A DNA stretch of 64,000 nucleotides, from contig NZ_CP121194.1 of the NCBI RefSeq assembly GCF_039993895.1, positions 124,001 through 188,000 on the forward strand. The letters run 5' to 3'. Each line of letters begins with the position of its first letter. Positions within the stretch are counted from its first letter, which is position 1. This DNA is from Edaphobacter paludis (GTDB taxonomy: Bacteria; Acidobacteriota; Terriglobia; Terriglobales; Acidobacteriaceae). Below, piece after piece: positions 54,745 to 64,000 of this stretch. The notes beneath the pieces were generated by a model, which did not search any database, had not been told where the DNA came from, and was given only the letters and a program-made list of their open reading frames with translations. A program made the translations under genes and the position numbers.

Positions 54745-57700
54745 GGCTGCCCTGCGGATTGCGGCTCTCTGTCCGGATGCGGGCTTCCCCGCTTGCTGGA
54801 GAGACGAGTCGCGATGCCATCGAAGAAGATATAGATGACAGGGGTGGTGTAGAGAGTAAGCACCTGGCTGAGAATCAGGCCGCCCACCATGGCGATGCCG
54901 AGCGGCTTGCGCAGCTCAGAGCCTTCGCCTGAGCCGAAGGCGAGCGGGACACCAGCCAGCAGCGCCGCCATCGTGGTCATCATGATCGGGCGGAAGCGGA
55001 GTAGGCACGCCTCGTAGATGGCCTCGGTGGCATTTTTGCCGCGCTCCCGCTCGGCTTCGAGGGCGAAGTCCACCATCATGATGCCGTTCTTCTCAACAAT
55101 ACCTATCAGTAGAACCAGTCCTATGATCGCGACGATGCTGAGGGACTGATGAAAGATGATGAGCGCGAGAAACGCGCCAACGCCGGCAGAGGGAAGTGTG
55201 GAAAGAATAGTGATGGGATGGATAAAGCTCTCGTAGAGGACGCCAAGCACAATGTACACGGTGACGAGCGCGGCGAGAATGAGCAGTGGTTCATTCGATA
55301 GCGAGTTGCGGAAGGACGCGGCTGTTCCCTGGAAATCTGCCTGAAGGCTCGCCGGCATGTGCATGTCTTTCTGCACTTTGGTAATGGAATCGATGGCGCC
55401 GCCCAGTGAGCCGTTCGGAGCAAGATTAAAGGAGACGGTGATTGCCGGAAACTGTCCCTGATGGGTGATGGAGAGCGGTTCTGTCGTGCGCTCGAAGTGC
55501 GAGAAGGCGCTGAAAGGGACGGCGTTGCTGGTTGCGGAGCTGGTGCCTCCGGCAAACCCCGCGCCCTGACTGATGGCGTCTGCGCTCGATGTGAGCGGAC
55601 TGGGAGGTGGAGCGAGCGTGTTTGATGAAGGGGTGTAGAGCGCGGAGGTAGTCAGCGCGTTTGATCCTGCCGACGTAGATCCGCGGCCTGATGCCGACGA
55701 GCCACCGGCACCGCTAGTTCCAGCAGCGGCGTTGGACTGGATATATAGATGACTGAGCATATTGGGGTCGAGCTGGAACTGCGGCTGGGCCTCAAGGATG
55801 ACGTGATACTGATTGAGCTGCGTGTACATCGTGTTGATCTGACGCTGGCCAAAGGCATCGTAGAGCGTGTTGTCGATCGTGGTGGGAGCGATGCCGAGGC
55901 GGGATGCGGTGGCACGGTCGATGACGAGATCGATGGCCAGGCCTCCCGTTTGCTGGTCCGTGGCGACGTCTTCAATCTGCGGCAACTGCTTCAGCTTATT
56001 GACGAATTTGGCTGTCCACTCGTTCAACTCGTTTTGGTCGGGGTCTTCGAGTGTGTACTGATATTGCGTGCGGCTGACACGGTCATCGACGGTGATGTTC
56101 TGCACCGGCTGCATGTAGAGCTCGATGCCCTGCACCTGGTTGAGCTTCGTCTGTAACCGTCGGATGACATCCGAGGCGCTCAGGCTTCGCTGAGACAGTG
56201 GCTTAAGGTTGATCGACATTCTGCCGCTGTTAATGGTGGTATTGGTTCCGTCAGCACCAATAAATGACGAGACGCTTTGAACCGCCGGGTCCTCAAGAAT
56301 GACCTTCGCAAGCGCCTTCTGCTTGGTCGCCATCGATTGAGAGCCAATGGTCGGCGCGGCCTGCGAGATGGCCTGGATAACGCCGGTATCCTGAACCGGA
56401 AAAAAGCCTTTGGGTATGATGATGTAAAGCAAGACCGTAAACACGAGCGTTCCAAGAGCTACAAGCAGCGTGGTGGTCCGATAGCGAAGAACGACCTCGA
56501 GCGTACGCCCGTAAAAGGCGATCATGCTCTCGAAGACGCGTTCGGAAGACTTGAAGAAGCGGCCCTGTTCCTCGGGCGGAGTGTGCTTGAGGATGCGTGA
56601 TGCCATCATCGGCGTAAGCGTTAGCGAGACCACCGCGGAGATGATAATGGTGACGGCGAGGGTGACGGCGAACTCTCGGAAGAGACGGCCAACGATGTCT
56701 CCCATGAACAGCAGCGGGATCAAGACAGCGATGAGCGACACCGTCAAAGACATGATGGTGAAGCCAATCTGCTCGGCACCCTTGAATGCCGCTTCCATCG
56801 GTGAGTCGCCCGCTTCGAGATAACGAGAGATATTTTCGATCATGACGATGGCATCATCCACGACGAAGCCGGTGGAGATGGTGAGCGCCATGAGTGATAA
56901 GTTGTCGAGACTGTAGCCCAATGCGTACATGACCGCAAAGGTTCCGACCAGGGACAAAGGCACGGCGACGCTGGGGATAATGGTGGCATAGAGATTCCTC
57001 AAAAAGAGGAAAATGACCATCACTACAAGGGCGATGGTAAGTAGCAGCTCAAACTCTACGTCCTTGACGGAGGCCTGGATGCCTGTCGTCAGATCGGTGA
57101 GCGTAGTGATCTGGATGCCCGTAGGGAGATCTGCCTGCAGTTGCGGCAAGATCTTCTTGATGCTCTTGACCACGCTGATCGTATTGCCGCCGGGCTGCCG
57201 CTGAATGTTGACGATGACAGCCGGTGTCTGGTTCATCCACGCGGCCTGAACGCTGTTTTCAACGCCATCCACAATGGTGGCTACGTCGGTGAGCATCACT
57301 GGCGCGCCGTTGCGATAGGCGACGACGACCTTCTTATAGTCGCCGCTGGTGACAAGCTGGTCGTTAGCGTCGATCTGATAGTCCTGACGCGGACCATCGA
57401 AGTTTCCCTTGGCGGCGTTGACGCTGGCTTGTGAAACGGCGGTGCGGAGGGCCTCAAGATCGATGCCGTAGGAAGACAGTGCCGAGGGATTGACCTGGAT
57501 GCGCACTGCGGGCTTCTGGCCGCCGCTGATGCTGACCAGGCCGACCCCGCTGAGTTGCGAGATCTTCGGCGCAAAGCGGGTGTCGATAAGGTCCTCGACC
57601 TGCGAGAGCGGCAGCGTCTTCGAGGTGATAGCAAGCGTCAGGATCGGCGCATCTGCGGGATTCGTTTTGTTGTAGATAGGCGGTGAAGGCAGGTTGGCCG

Positions 57701-58058
57701 GAAGAAAACTTTGCGACGCATTGATGCCTGACTGCACCTCCTCTTCCGCAACGTCGATGTCGAGATCGAGACTGAACTGGAGAACGATGACAGAGTTGCC
57801 TCCGGAGCTGCTGGAGGTCATCTGGCTGAGGCCCTGTAGCTGGCCGAATTGTCGTTCGAGCGGTGCAGTAACTGTAGTGGCTACGACTTCAGGACTCGCT
57901 CCGGGATAAAAAGTGACGACCTGAATCGTGGGGTAGTTCACTTCGGGCAGGGCGGAGACAGGCAACTGCGTGTAACCAACGATACCCACCAACATAATTG
58001 CCGCCATAAGCAGCGACGTTGCAACGGGGCGAAGAATAAACGGGCGTGAGGGACTCAA
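54741..58058 (-). CDS. mdtB: RND multidrug efflux permease, MdtB/MuxB-like, with Ser/Gly-rich insertion
   Basis: 1105-residue RND permease, first permease of the operon. It begins SPSRPFILRPVATSLLMAAI at a TTG codon overlapping the adaptor stop. GFVVDDAIVMIENISRYLE marks the proton-relay helix, and VEKNGIMMVDFALEAER the C-terminal half. It is about 65 residues longer than its partner. The extra length is a low-complexity Ser/Gly/Thr/Pro/Ala insertion (bases 55525-55735), placed after LSHLYIQS and before VPFSAFSHFE in the second periplasmic loop, where family members have only a few residues. Otherwise all motifs are intact. Confidence 0.92.
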   Translation of the reverse strand: MSPSRPFILRPVATSLLMAAIMLVGIVGYTQLPVSALPEVNYPTIQVVTFYPGASPEVVATTVTAPLERQFGQLQGLSQMTSSSSGGNSVIVLQFSLDLDIDVAEEEVQSGINASQSFLPANLPSPPIYNKTNPADAPILTLAITSKTLPLSQVEDLIDTRFAPKISQLSGVGLVSISGGQKPAVRIQVNPSALSSYGIDLEALRTAVSQASVNAAKGNFDGPRQDYQIDANDQLVTSGDYKKVVVAYRNGAPVMLTDVATIVDGVENSVQAAWMNQTPAVIVNIQRQPGGNTISVVKSIKKILPQLQADLPTGIQITTLTDLTTGIQASVKDVEFELLLTIALVVMVIFLFLRNLYATIIPSVAVPLSLVGTFAVMYALGYSLDNLSLMALTISTGFVVDDAIVMIENISRYLEAGDSPMEAAFKGAEQIGFTIMSLTVSLIAVLIPLLFMGDIVGRLFREFAVTLAVTIIISAVVSLTLTPMMASRILKHTPPEEQGRFFKSSERVFESMIAFYGRTLEVVLRYRTTTLLVALGTLVFTVLLYIIIPKGFFPVQDTGVIQAISQAAPTIGSQSMATKQKALAKVILEDPAVQSVSSFIGADGTNTTINSGRMSINLKPLSQRSLSASDVIRRLQTKLNQVQGIELYMQPVQNITVDDRVSRTQYQYTLEDPDQNELNEWTAKFVNKLKQLPQIEDVATDQQTGGLAIDLVIDRATASRLGIAPTTIDNTLYDAFGQRQINTMYTQLNQYHVILEAQPQFQLDPNMLSHLYIQSNAAAGTSGAGGSSASGRGSTSAGSNALTTSALYTPSSNTLAPPPSPLTSSADAISQGAGFAGGTSSATSNAVPFSAFSHFERTTEPLSITHQGQFPAITVSFNLAPNGSLGGAIDSITKVQKDMHMPASLQADFQGTAASFRNSLSNEPLLILAALVTVYIVLGVLYESFIHPITILSTLPSAGVGAFLALIIFHQSLSIVAIIGLVLLIGIVEKNGIMMVDFALEAERERGKNATEAIYEACLLRFRPIMMTTMAALLAGVPLAFGSGEGSELRKPLGIAMVGGLILSQVLTLYTTPVIYIFFDGIATRLSSKRGSPHPDREPQSAGQP

Positions 58059-59320
58059 GGAGCTTCACTCCCGGTGGTGGTGCTGGCGGCGACAGGCGGT
58101 TTATGCGAAATGGTGACCTTGGAGTTCTCCTGCAGCTTTTCGAAGCTGCTGTCGGCAACGACGTCACCAGGGCTAATCCCTTCGACCTGGGTGGTGTTTT
58201 CGTCCGTCACGCCCGGCTTCACTGTGCGAACATGGGCCGTATTGTCTTGAATAATGTAGACAAAAGCCTGCTGCCCATTATGTTGAATGGCGGAGGAGGG
58301 AAGCAGGGTTACACCGTGGAGAGTGTTTACCAATAACCGCGTGTTGACGAACTCGTTGGGAAAGAGAATGCCGTCTTTATTATCGAAAGAGGCGCGCGCC
58401 TTGACGGTTCCGGTGGTTGTGTCAATCTGGTTATCGAGAGTAAGCAGCGTGCCGGTGGCAATTTTATTCAGAGAGGTTCGGTCGAAGACATAGACAGGAA
58501 GCTTTGTTCGCTGGCGAAGACGAGGCTGGACCTGGCCGAGATTGTCTTCGGCAATCGTGAAGATGGCGGTAATGGGCTGTATCTGGGTGATGACCGCGAG
58601 CGTGGTCCCGCCTGAAGACTGCACGACGTTGCCCGGATCAACCAGCCGCAGACCGATCCTGCCGGTGAAGGGCGCAGTAATGTGGCAGTAATCAACCTGG
58701 ACCTGGTCGAACTGCACCGCGCCCTGGTCGTTTTTAACAGTCCCTTCGTCCTGAAGAACGATTTTTCCCTGATCGTCGAGTGTCTGCTTCGGAATCGCAT
58801 TACGGTTCCAAGCGTCTTGATAGCGGGTCAGGTCCATCTTTGCCTGGGCGAGGATATTTTCATCCCTCTGCAGAATGCCCTGTGCCTGCAGCAGTGTGGC
58901 ACGGTAAGTGCGTGAGTCGATGTCAATCAAAGGAGCGCCCTGCCGGACGATCTGTCCCTCTTGGTAATGTACGGCTGTAACGATTCCGTTTACCTGGCTG
59001 GTGATCGATGCCATATGAACCGGCGTGATGGTGCCGATCGCGTCGAGGTAAACGCCAATGTCGCCCTTCTGCGCCGTAGCAGTGGTGATAGTGGCCGTTC
59101 CACCCGCGCCGCGGCGCGAGGGCTGCTTCGCCGGGTCGTTAGAACGACGCATAATCAGGAAGAATCCTATCGCAAAGATCAAAAGGATAACGACCCAAAC
59201 GATAATCCGGACGGTCTTGTGGTGCTTCTCGTGCTTCTGGTGCTTCTGGTGATCCGGAGCAGGAGCCGGGAGTTGGTGGTCCGGGCTGATAGTGGGGTGT
59301 TCCTGTGAATCGGGTGACAA
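58055..59320 (-). CDS. mdtA: RND efflux periplasmic adaptor, MdtA-like
   Basis: 421-residue membrane-fusion protein. It has a His/Lys-rich cytoplasmic N-terminus (HQKHQKHEKHHK), one membrane anchor (IIVWVVILLIFAIGFFLIM), then the lipoyl/hairpin region (IVTAVHYQEGQIVRQGAPL, DIDSRTYRATLLQAQG), a hairpin segment, and the beta-barrel with FTGRIGLRLVDPGNVVQ. The start is TTG with CTCCT (AGGAG on the coding strand) at 59326-59330, five bases upstream. It is the first gene of the efflux operon. The 259 bases upstream hold the promoter; no regulator gene is adjacent. Confidence 0.91.
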   Translation of the reverse strand: MSPDSQEHPTISPDHQLPAPAPDHQKHQKHEKHHKTVRIIVWVVILLIFAIGFFLIMRRSNDPAKQPSRRGAGGTATITTATAQKGDIGVYLDAIGTITPVHMASITSQVNGIVTAVHYQEGQIVRQGAPLIDIDSRTYRATLLQAQGILQRDENILAQAKMDLTRYQDAWNRNAIPKQTLDDQGKIVLQDEGTVKNDQGAVQFDQVQVDYCHITAPFTGRIGLRLVDPGNVVQSSGGTTLAVITQIQPITAIFTIAEDNLGQVQPRLRQRTKLPVYVFDRTSLNKIATGTLLTLDNQIDTTTGTVKARASFDNKDGILFPNEFVNTRLLVNTLHGVTLLPSSAIQHNGQQAFVYIIQDNTAHVRTVKPGVTDENTTQVEGISPGDVVADSSFEKLQENSKVTISHKPPVAASTTTGSEAP

Positions 59321-59325
59321 TGTGT

Positions 59326-59330
59326 CTCCT
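59326..59330 (-). promoter_or_regulatory. Ribosome binding site supporting the TTG start of mdtA
   Basis: AGGAG on the coding strand, five bases before the TTG at 59320. No in-frame ATG occurs before the membrane anchor, so the TTG start is well supported. Confidence 0.6.
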
Positions 59331-59579
59331 GGCCAGACGGGAAGGTTCGGGCTGAATGCTGCCAGTCCGTTTACATATTGACGCTTAAGTACCCCTGTCT
59401 GGACTCAGCCGGGGCAAAAGCATTTTGTTTTCTCAGAAACAGAATAAACGAGGCTTGTTACCGCCTAATAATGTCCAACTCTAAACTTCTGCTCATTTCT
59501 AACCAATTCAAGATACATACGTCGCAGATTGGACTTTATACACCGCGGTGCTGAGGATACGAAAGCAGTCTGATCTTCG

Positions 59580-61751
59580 CTACCCTTCTGCCTCGTCATG
59601 CACCGGTTTCTTCGCCGTGGCCAGGATTTTCTCGGCTACGGGCTGAGGGACCACGTCGTAGTGGTCCATCTCCATATGAAAGCTGCCGCGGCCCTGGGTA
59701 ATGGAGGTGAGCGTCGTCCCATAGGTAAGCATCTCAGCCATTGGGACTTCGGCGCGCACGATGGTTCCCGCCCCGCCACTGTCCATGCCCTGCACCCGAC
59801 CGCGCCGGCTGTTCAGATCACCGATGAGTGCGCCGGCGAAGTCGTCCGGTGCCTCGATCTCGACATGCATCACCGGCTCCAGAAGGACGGGTTTTGCCAG
59901 CTCCATGCACTTGCGGAATGCGGCATGAGCGGCCAGCTTGAACGACATCTCGCTGGAGTCGACGTCGTGATAGCTGCCATCGAAGAGCGACACTTTGAAA
60001 TCGACCACAGGGTAGCCGGCAAGATAGCCGCGGGCCGCCGACTCGTTGATCCCCTTTTCCACCGCAGGTATGTACTGCCGTGGAATCGCCCCGCCGAAGA
60101 TATCGTTGACAAAGACGATGCCGCTGCCGCGTGGAAGCGGCTCCATGCGGATCTTGCAGTCGCCAAACTGGCCGTGGCCGCCGGTCTGTTTCTTGTGGCG
60201 GCCCTGCGCCTCCGCCCGTGCTCGGATGGTCTCGCGGTAAGGAACCTTCGGGGCCTTGAGCGTTACCTCGGTATGGTAGCGGCGCTTCAGCTTGAATACG
60301 ATGGCCTCGATATGGGGCTGACCCGCCCCCGCGACCAGGAACTCGTTCGTCTGCGGATCGCGGAAGAATCGCACCATCTGGTCTTCTTCCATCAGTTTGT
60401 GCAAAGCCGGAGCGAGTTTGTCCTCGTCCGCCCGGCTCTTCGGTTCAATGGCGTAGGTCATCGCGGGCTCTGGCATGGACACCGGCTCGATGAAAATCTC
60501 GTGCGCCTTGTCGCCCAACGTGTCCCCGGTGAGGGTAACCCGCAGCTTGGCGACCGCCCCGAGATCGCCCGCATGCAACTCCGGTACTTCGATCGCCTTC
60601 CGTCCCTGCATGATGGAGAGGTGGGCCAGCCGTTCGGGTTCCTGCCGGGTAAAATTCTGTACCGTGGCGTCTGTCTTCACCATGCCACTGACGACCTTGA
60701 AGAACGAGATCCTGCCTGCGAAAGGATCGGTCATCGTCTTATAGACGTAGAGGGCCGCGGGCTCCGTATCGTCGACGCGCCGCATGACAATCTCCTCCTG
60801 AACGTCCTCAGGCAGAGTCGCCGCCTCCCCATTGCCCGCGTTGGAGTTACCGGCGTTCGAGTTGCGGATCCCCCCGGCGGCCACGGGCTCGCGCTCGATT
60901 GGGGCCGGAGCATAGACCTTCAGGAAATCAAGAAGATGGTCCGTCCCCACATTTCTCAGGCCACTCACATAAAGCACGGGAAAGATCCGATCTTCACGGA
61001 TAGCCTCATGCAGGGCAGCGATGAGGTGATGCTCGGGGATAGTGCCTTCGTGGAAGAACTCTTCCATCAGTTCGTCCTTGCCTTCGGCGACAAGCTCGAC
61101 CAGGGCTTCATGCGCGACCTTCGCATCCCCGGCGACGGATTCGGGAATCTTGCCTGCTTCGCCGTGGCCATCGCCATCCGGTTGATAAAGATATGCCTTC
61201 ATCGTCACCAGGTCTACGACACCGTGGAAGCCGTGCTGATCGACAATCGGCAACTGCACCGGCACCACCTGACGTCCCCACTTCTGCTGCAGAAGTTCGA
61301 TCATATGCTGCCGCCCGATCCTGCTATCGACTTTAGGATGGTCCACCTGGTTCATGACGATGATGCGAGGCAAGTTGACCTCGGCCGCATACCTCCAGAC
61401 ACGATCGGTCACAGCCTCCGCTCCGATCTGGGCATTGACCACGATGAGCGCAGCTTCGACGGGCAGCATGGCCGCGCGCGCCTCGTGAACGAACATATGA
61501 AAACCGGGGGTGTCGATCAGGTTGATCTTCACGCCGCCCCACTCGGCGAAGGCCAGTGCATTGGCCATGGTTGTCCGACGCGCCACGTCTTCTTCGTCAT
61601 ACGCGGTCACGGCAGAGCCATCTTCCACACGCCCCTTGACTGGCGTCATCTTTGCTGCATGCAGCAAAGATGAGATGAGGGTTGTCTTGCCACTATGGGA
61701 GTGCCCTACGACGGCGACGTTGCGGATATCATTTCCCGAATAAACCTTCAT
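59580..61751 (-). CDS. EF-G paralogue with altered GTPase motifs
   Basis: 723-residue translational GTPase of the elongation factor G-like (EF-G II) group. P-loop GHSHSGKT is at residues 16-23. G3 reads DTPGF (81-84), with Phe where canonical EF-G has the catalytic His. G4 reads NQVD (134-137) instead of NKxD. Domains II-V follow, with GHGQFGDCKIRMEPL in domain IV and the C-terminal YGTTLTSITQGRGSFHMEMDHYD. A short Asn/Ser/Ala/Gly repeat (RNSNAGNSNAGNGE, bases about 60831-60868) interrupts domain II's start. AGGAGGGAT is well spaced before the ATG. No rpsL/rpsG or tufA is nearby, so it is not the housekeeping copy; its role could be an auxiliary one on the ribosome. Confidence 0.87.
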   Translation of the reverse strand: MKVYSGNDIRNVAVVGHSHSGKTTLISSLLHAAKMTPVKGRVEDGSAVTAYDEEDVARRTTMANALAFAEWGGVKINLIDTPGFHMFVHEARAAMLPVEAALIVVNAQIGAEAVTDRVWRYAAEVNLPRIIVMNQVDHPKVDSRIGRQHMIELLQQKWGRQVVPVQLPIVDQHGFHGVVDLVTMKAYLYQPDGDGHGEAGKIPESVAGDAKVAHEALVELVAEGKDELMEEFFHEGTIPEHHLIAALHEAIREDRIFPVLYVSGLRNVGTDHLLDFLKVYAPAPIEREPVAAGGIRNSNAGNSNAGNGEAATLPEDVQEEIVMRRVDDTEPAALYVYKTMTDPFAGRISFFKVVSGMVKTDATVQNFTRQEPERLAHLSIMQGRKAIEVPELHAGDLGAVAKLRVTLTGDTLGDKAHEIFIEPVSMPEPAMTYAIEPKSRADEDKLAPALHKLMEEDQMVRFFRDPQTNEFLVAGAGQPHIEAIVFKLKRRYHTEVTLKAPKVPYRETIRARAEAQGRHKKQTGGHGQFGDCKIRMEPLPRGSGIVFVNDIFGGAIPRQYIPAVEKGINESAARGYLAGYPVVDFKVSLFDGSYHDVDSSEMSFKLAAHAAFRKCMELAKPVLLEPVMHVEIEAPDDFAGALIGDLNSRRGRVQGMDSGGAGTIVRAEVPMAEMLTYGTTLTSITQGRGSFHMEMDHYDVVPQPVAEKILATAKKPVHDEAEG

Positions 61752-62301
61752 CTGGAGATCCCTCCTGAACCTGATGGACCGTCAATACACTACACTCCAG
61801 CGGCAAACCGCGGCCGGATTCAGCCCCACTGAAGGGCCTGCTTCCGAGGAAATGGGATGCTATCACAGCCGGAAATGATCTATTGTTTACCTCCTGAGTC
61901 CGAAATTGAACTAAACTTTCGCTGTCCCATAAAACCGGAATTTTCAGCTTCGTAAGCGATAACGCGAGAGAGCAGTAAAACCTTCATTTGACAGACGAAT
62001 ATCAGAGCAAGTAAACATGAGGGGTTGTGATAGCGCAATCATATCTAGCTTTCAAAACCAATTAGGACGATCGGCTTGCCAGAACGTTCAAAGGAACGGC
62101 GATGCAGAGAGGCAATCGATGCATCGTTCCGGCGCCCTCACTCGCATCTCGTTCTCCCTCCGTTTGTGCATCAACTTCGGAGCAGTGAGGACAAATGCGA
62201 AGGTAGCAATCGAAAACAGAGGCAGCGCGCCGCTGTCTCATACGAACTGGTATCAGCTCAGCAGTTGCACGTTTATTTATTAAGTAAGTAAGGAGTTGTA
62301 C
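61752..62301. other. 550-base divergent intergenic region
   Basis: It separates the minus-strand EF-G paralogue from the plus-strand mannosidase. No credible gene is seen; an 88-codon plus-strand ORF inside it has no supporting features. It is AT-richer than its surroundings. It holds candidate promoters at 61906-61934 (TTGAAC/ATAAAA) and 61988-62017, and ends in a TAAGTAAGTAAGGAG leader with a good ribosome site. Confidence 0.55.
61988..62017 (+). promoter_or_regulatory. Candidate promoter upstream of the mannosidase
   Basis: A perfect TTGACA (61988-61993) is followed after 18 bases by TAAACA, a weak -10. It would give a leader of about 280 bases. No operator or riboswitch was recognised in it. 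Confidence 0.35.
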
Positions 62302-64000
62302 ATGACCTCTTTTTCGCGCCTTCATGCTGTAAGCAACTGCGCTGGAGTCTTGCTGACTTCGGCGTTATTGCTTACGCCGTTCGGCCCTTCCGCCAGTGCT
62401 CAGCATCGAAGGCATGGCTCGGAAATTCCGGCAACGCTCTCTCCACAGTCGCAACAGGTGGTCGAACGCCTCGGCGCCTTTGACAACCTGCCCGCGGATT
62501 CATGGCGGTCCCACGTCGGCAACGTCGCCCATGGCGAAGCAGTCGACCTGGACGATAGCAGCTGGCCCGTTGTAAAGCCCGGAACCGAGGCGACCAAAGA
62601 CGCTGTCTGGTACCGCCAACTCGTCGAGATCCCTAAGACGCTGAACGGCTACGACCTTACCGGAGCCCGCATCTGGTTCAAGTTCAATGCTCGCGGCGAC
62701 CGTTCGATGCCGCAGATCATCTACTTCAACGGCCGCCGTGTCGCTCTCGGCGACGATCTCGAGCCTATTGTTCTGTTCGATAACGCGAAACCTGGCGAAA
62801 AGATCCTTGTCGCGGTCAAACTCCTGCCCACGGTCAGCGTGAAGAGATTCGGCGGGGCGGCGATGAAGATCGATTTTGCTTCCACAAGGCCGAATCCAGA
62901 GGATCTGCGCGACGAGTTTATCTCTACCGCTTTGCTCGTTCCCTCGCTCTCGAAAGACGCCACCAAGGATTTTGCCACACTCCAGCATGCCATCACTTCA
63001 GTCGATCTGGGGGCGCTTGATTCGGGCAACCAGAAGAAGTTCGACGCATCCCTGACGGAAGCGAAGAACGAGATCGAACCGCTCAAGCCGATGCTCCAGC
63101 AGGCCACCTTTCATCTCACCGGCAACTCTCACATCGATGCGGCCTGGCTGTGGCCCCGCACTGAGACCGTGGATGTGGTGAAGCGGACCTTCGGCTCGGC
63201 ATTGCAGTTAATGAACGAGTATCCGAACTACACCTACACTCAGTCGGCCGCGCAGTACAACGAGTGGATGGCCGAGAAGTATCCTGAGATGAACGAAGAG
63301 ATCAAGAAGCGCATCAAGGAAGGCCGATGGGAGGTCGTCGGCGGCATGTGGGTTGAGCCTGACCTGAATATGCCCGACGGCGAGTCGCAGGTGCGCTCCA
63401 TCCTGCTCGGCAAGCGCTGGTTCCAGAAAGAGTATGGCGTCGATGTTCGCATCGGCTGGAATCCCGATTCTTTCGGTTACAACTGGCAGCTTCCGCAGAT
63501 CTACAAGCGCTCCGGTATCGACTACTTCGTCACCCAGAAGATGACCTGGAACGATACCAACCAGCTTCCGCTCAAGCTCTTCTGGTGGGAGGCGCCGGAC
63601 GGAAGCAAGGTACTGACCTACTTCCCCGAGGGCTATGGCAACACCGATCTCGGCCCGGTGAGACTCTCCAAAGATCTCGTGCAGGCACGGAAGCGTTCCC
63701 CCGGTCTCGACGAGATGATGGACTTGTATGGAGTCGGTGATCATGGCGGCGGCGCAACCCGTTCGGTGCTTGATCAGGGCGACCATTGGGCGGAGTCGGA
63801 CAAGATTGTGCCGAACATGAAGTATGGTCTCGCGCAGCCCTTCTTCACCCATGTCGAGCAGGAGATTGGCGGCGATTCCCCGACGTGGGACTACAAGTCC
63901 ATCGCCAAGGGATATACCTACCCAACGCCCGAGGAAGGCAAGATCCACATCCCGACTTGGAAGGATGAGCTGTATCTCGAGTATCACCGCGGCGTCTTTA
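62302..64000 (+). CDS. Secreted GH38 alpha-mannosidase, N-terminal part
   Basis: Exported glycoside hydrolase family 38 enzyme. The frame is open to the right edge, so 566 residues are visible. ATG 62302 follows AAGGAG (spacing about 6). It has a signal peptide (about residues 1-34, GVLLTSALLLTPFGPSASAQ), then a beta-sandwich-like N-terminal domain, then the GH38 catalytic domain from about residue 270. The zinc-binding NSHIDAAW (His277, Asp279) and the nucleophile in WNPDSFGYN (Asp389) are visible, with VGGMWVEPDLNMPDGES between them. It should remove alpha-mannose residues from glycans outside the cytoplasm. It stands alone, divergent from the EF-G paralogue. Confidence 0.92.
   Translation, partial: MTSFSRLHAVSNCAGVLLTSALLLTPFGPSASAQHRRHGSEIPATLSPQSQQVVERLGAFDNLPADSWRSHVGNVAHGEAVDLDDSSWPVVKPGTEATKDAVWYRQLVEIPKTLNGYDLTGARIWFKFNARGDRSMPQIIYFNGRRVALGDDLEPIVLFDNAKPGEKILVAVKLLPTVSVKRFGGAAMKIDFASTRPNPEDLRDEFISTALLVPSLSKDATKDFATLQHAITSVDLGALDSGNQKKFDASLTEAKNEIEPLKPMLQQATFHLTGNSHIDAAWLWPRTETVDVVKRTFGSALQLMNEYPNYTYTQSAAQYNEWMAEKYPEMNEEIKKRIKEGRWEVVGGMWVEPDLNMPDGESQVRSILLGKRWFQKEYGVDVRIGWNPDSFGYNWQLPQIYKRSGIDYFVTQKMTWNDTNQLPLKLFWWEAPDGSKVLTYFPEGYGNTDLGPVRLSKDLVQARKRSPGLDEMMDLYGVGDHGGGATRSVLDQGDHWAESDKIVPNMKYGLAQPFFTHVEQEIGGDSPTWDYKSIAKGYTYPTPEEGKIHIPTWKDELYLEYHRGVF

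Noticed and set aside
59598..61673. 691-codon plus-strand ORF opposite the EF-G paralogue
   Set aside because: The opposite strand encodes a full translational GTPase. This product is His/Arg/Leu-rich with no recognisable domain and no ribosome site.
62017..62283. 88-codon plus-strand ORF upstream of the mannosidase
   Set aside because: No ribosome site, no domain, and the predicted product has no coherent composition. It more likely lies in the leader of the mannosidase gene.

Overview
The window reads as a chromosomal segment of a soil-type Acidobacteriota, most likely class Terriglobia (Granulicella/Terriglobus/Edaphobacter-like). This placement is inferred from gene content, not from a marker search. 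The supports are an alternative complex III operon fused to a caa3 oxidase operon, a large secreted protein with choice-of-anchor-D repeats and a tail style I associate with this group, a class II photolyase, moderately high GC with GC-rich third positions, and long antisense ORF shadows. No rRNA, tRNA, IS element, prophage or CRISPR array was seen.

Layout. 1-10.9 kb is a single plus-strand respiratory block: the end of actB, then actC, actD, actE and actF, a small unassigned membrane-anchored protein, a SCO-type copper chaperone, and coxB (with fused cytochrome c), coxA, coxC and coxD, closed by a terminator. Quinol oxidation by alternative complex III would feed the neighbouring caa3 oxidase. 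11-24.6 kb is housekeeping and accessory: photolyase, a 1522-residue secreted propeller/ASH-repeat protein, a diheme cytochrome, a BaiN-like flavoprotein, an RlmI-like methyltransferase, a DedA-like protein, a MogA/MoaB protein, a TonB-type protein, a 52-codon ORF and miaA. 24.8-30.6 kb holds a sugar porter, a DeoR regulator, a ClC antiporter and a TPR protein.

31.2-35.4 kb is the most interesting region. It is a compact four-gene operon: a long Ser/Ala/Asn-rich secreted protein with matching repeats at its two ends, a short secreted protein carrying a related repeat, a periplasmic C39-type cysteine peptidase, and an outer-membrane beta-barrel with an N-terminal coiled coil. Architecture and order resemble the Pseudomonas functional-amyloid system (FapC, FapB, FapD, FapF), without recognisable FapA or FapE. 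It is proposed here as a divergent acidobacterial Fap-like amyloid secretion system.

35.7-46 kb carries an ABC exporter, a truncated cyclic-glucan-synthase-like protein (glycosyltransferase plus glycoamylase-like domain, no GH94), a Tat-exported DUF2264 protein, threonine dehydrogenase and an unassigned membrane protein. 46.3-50.1 kb has a consensus sigma-70 promoter and a cobalamin riboswitch driving a class I ribonucleotide reductase (nrdA-nrdB), which suggests the organism also owns a B12-dependent enzyme. 50-59.3 kb is a minus-strand RND efflux operon (adaptor, two permeases, outer-membrane factor). It is followed by an EF-G paralogue with altered GTPase motifs, and finally the start of a secreted GH38 alpha-mannosidase that runs off the window.
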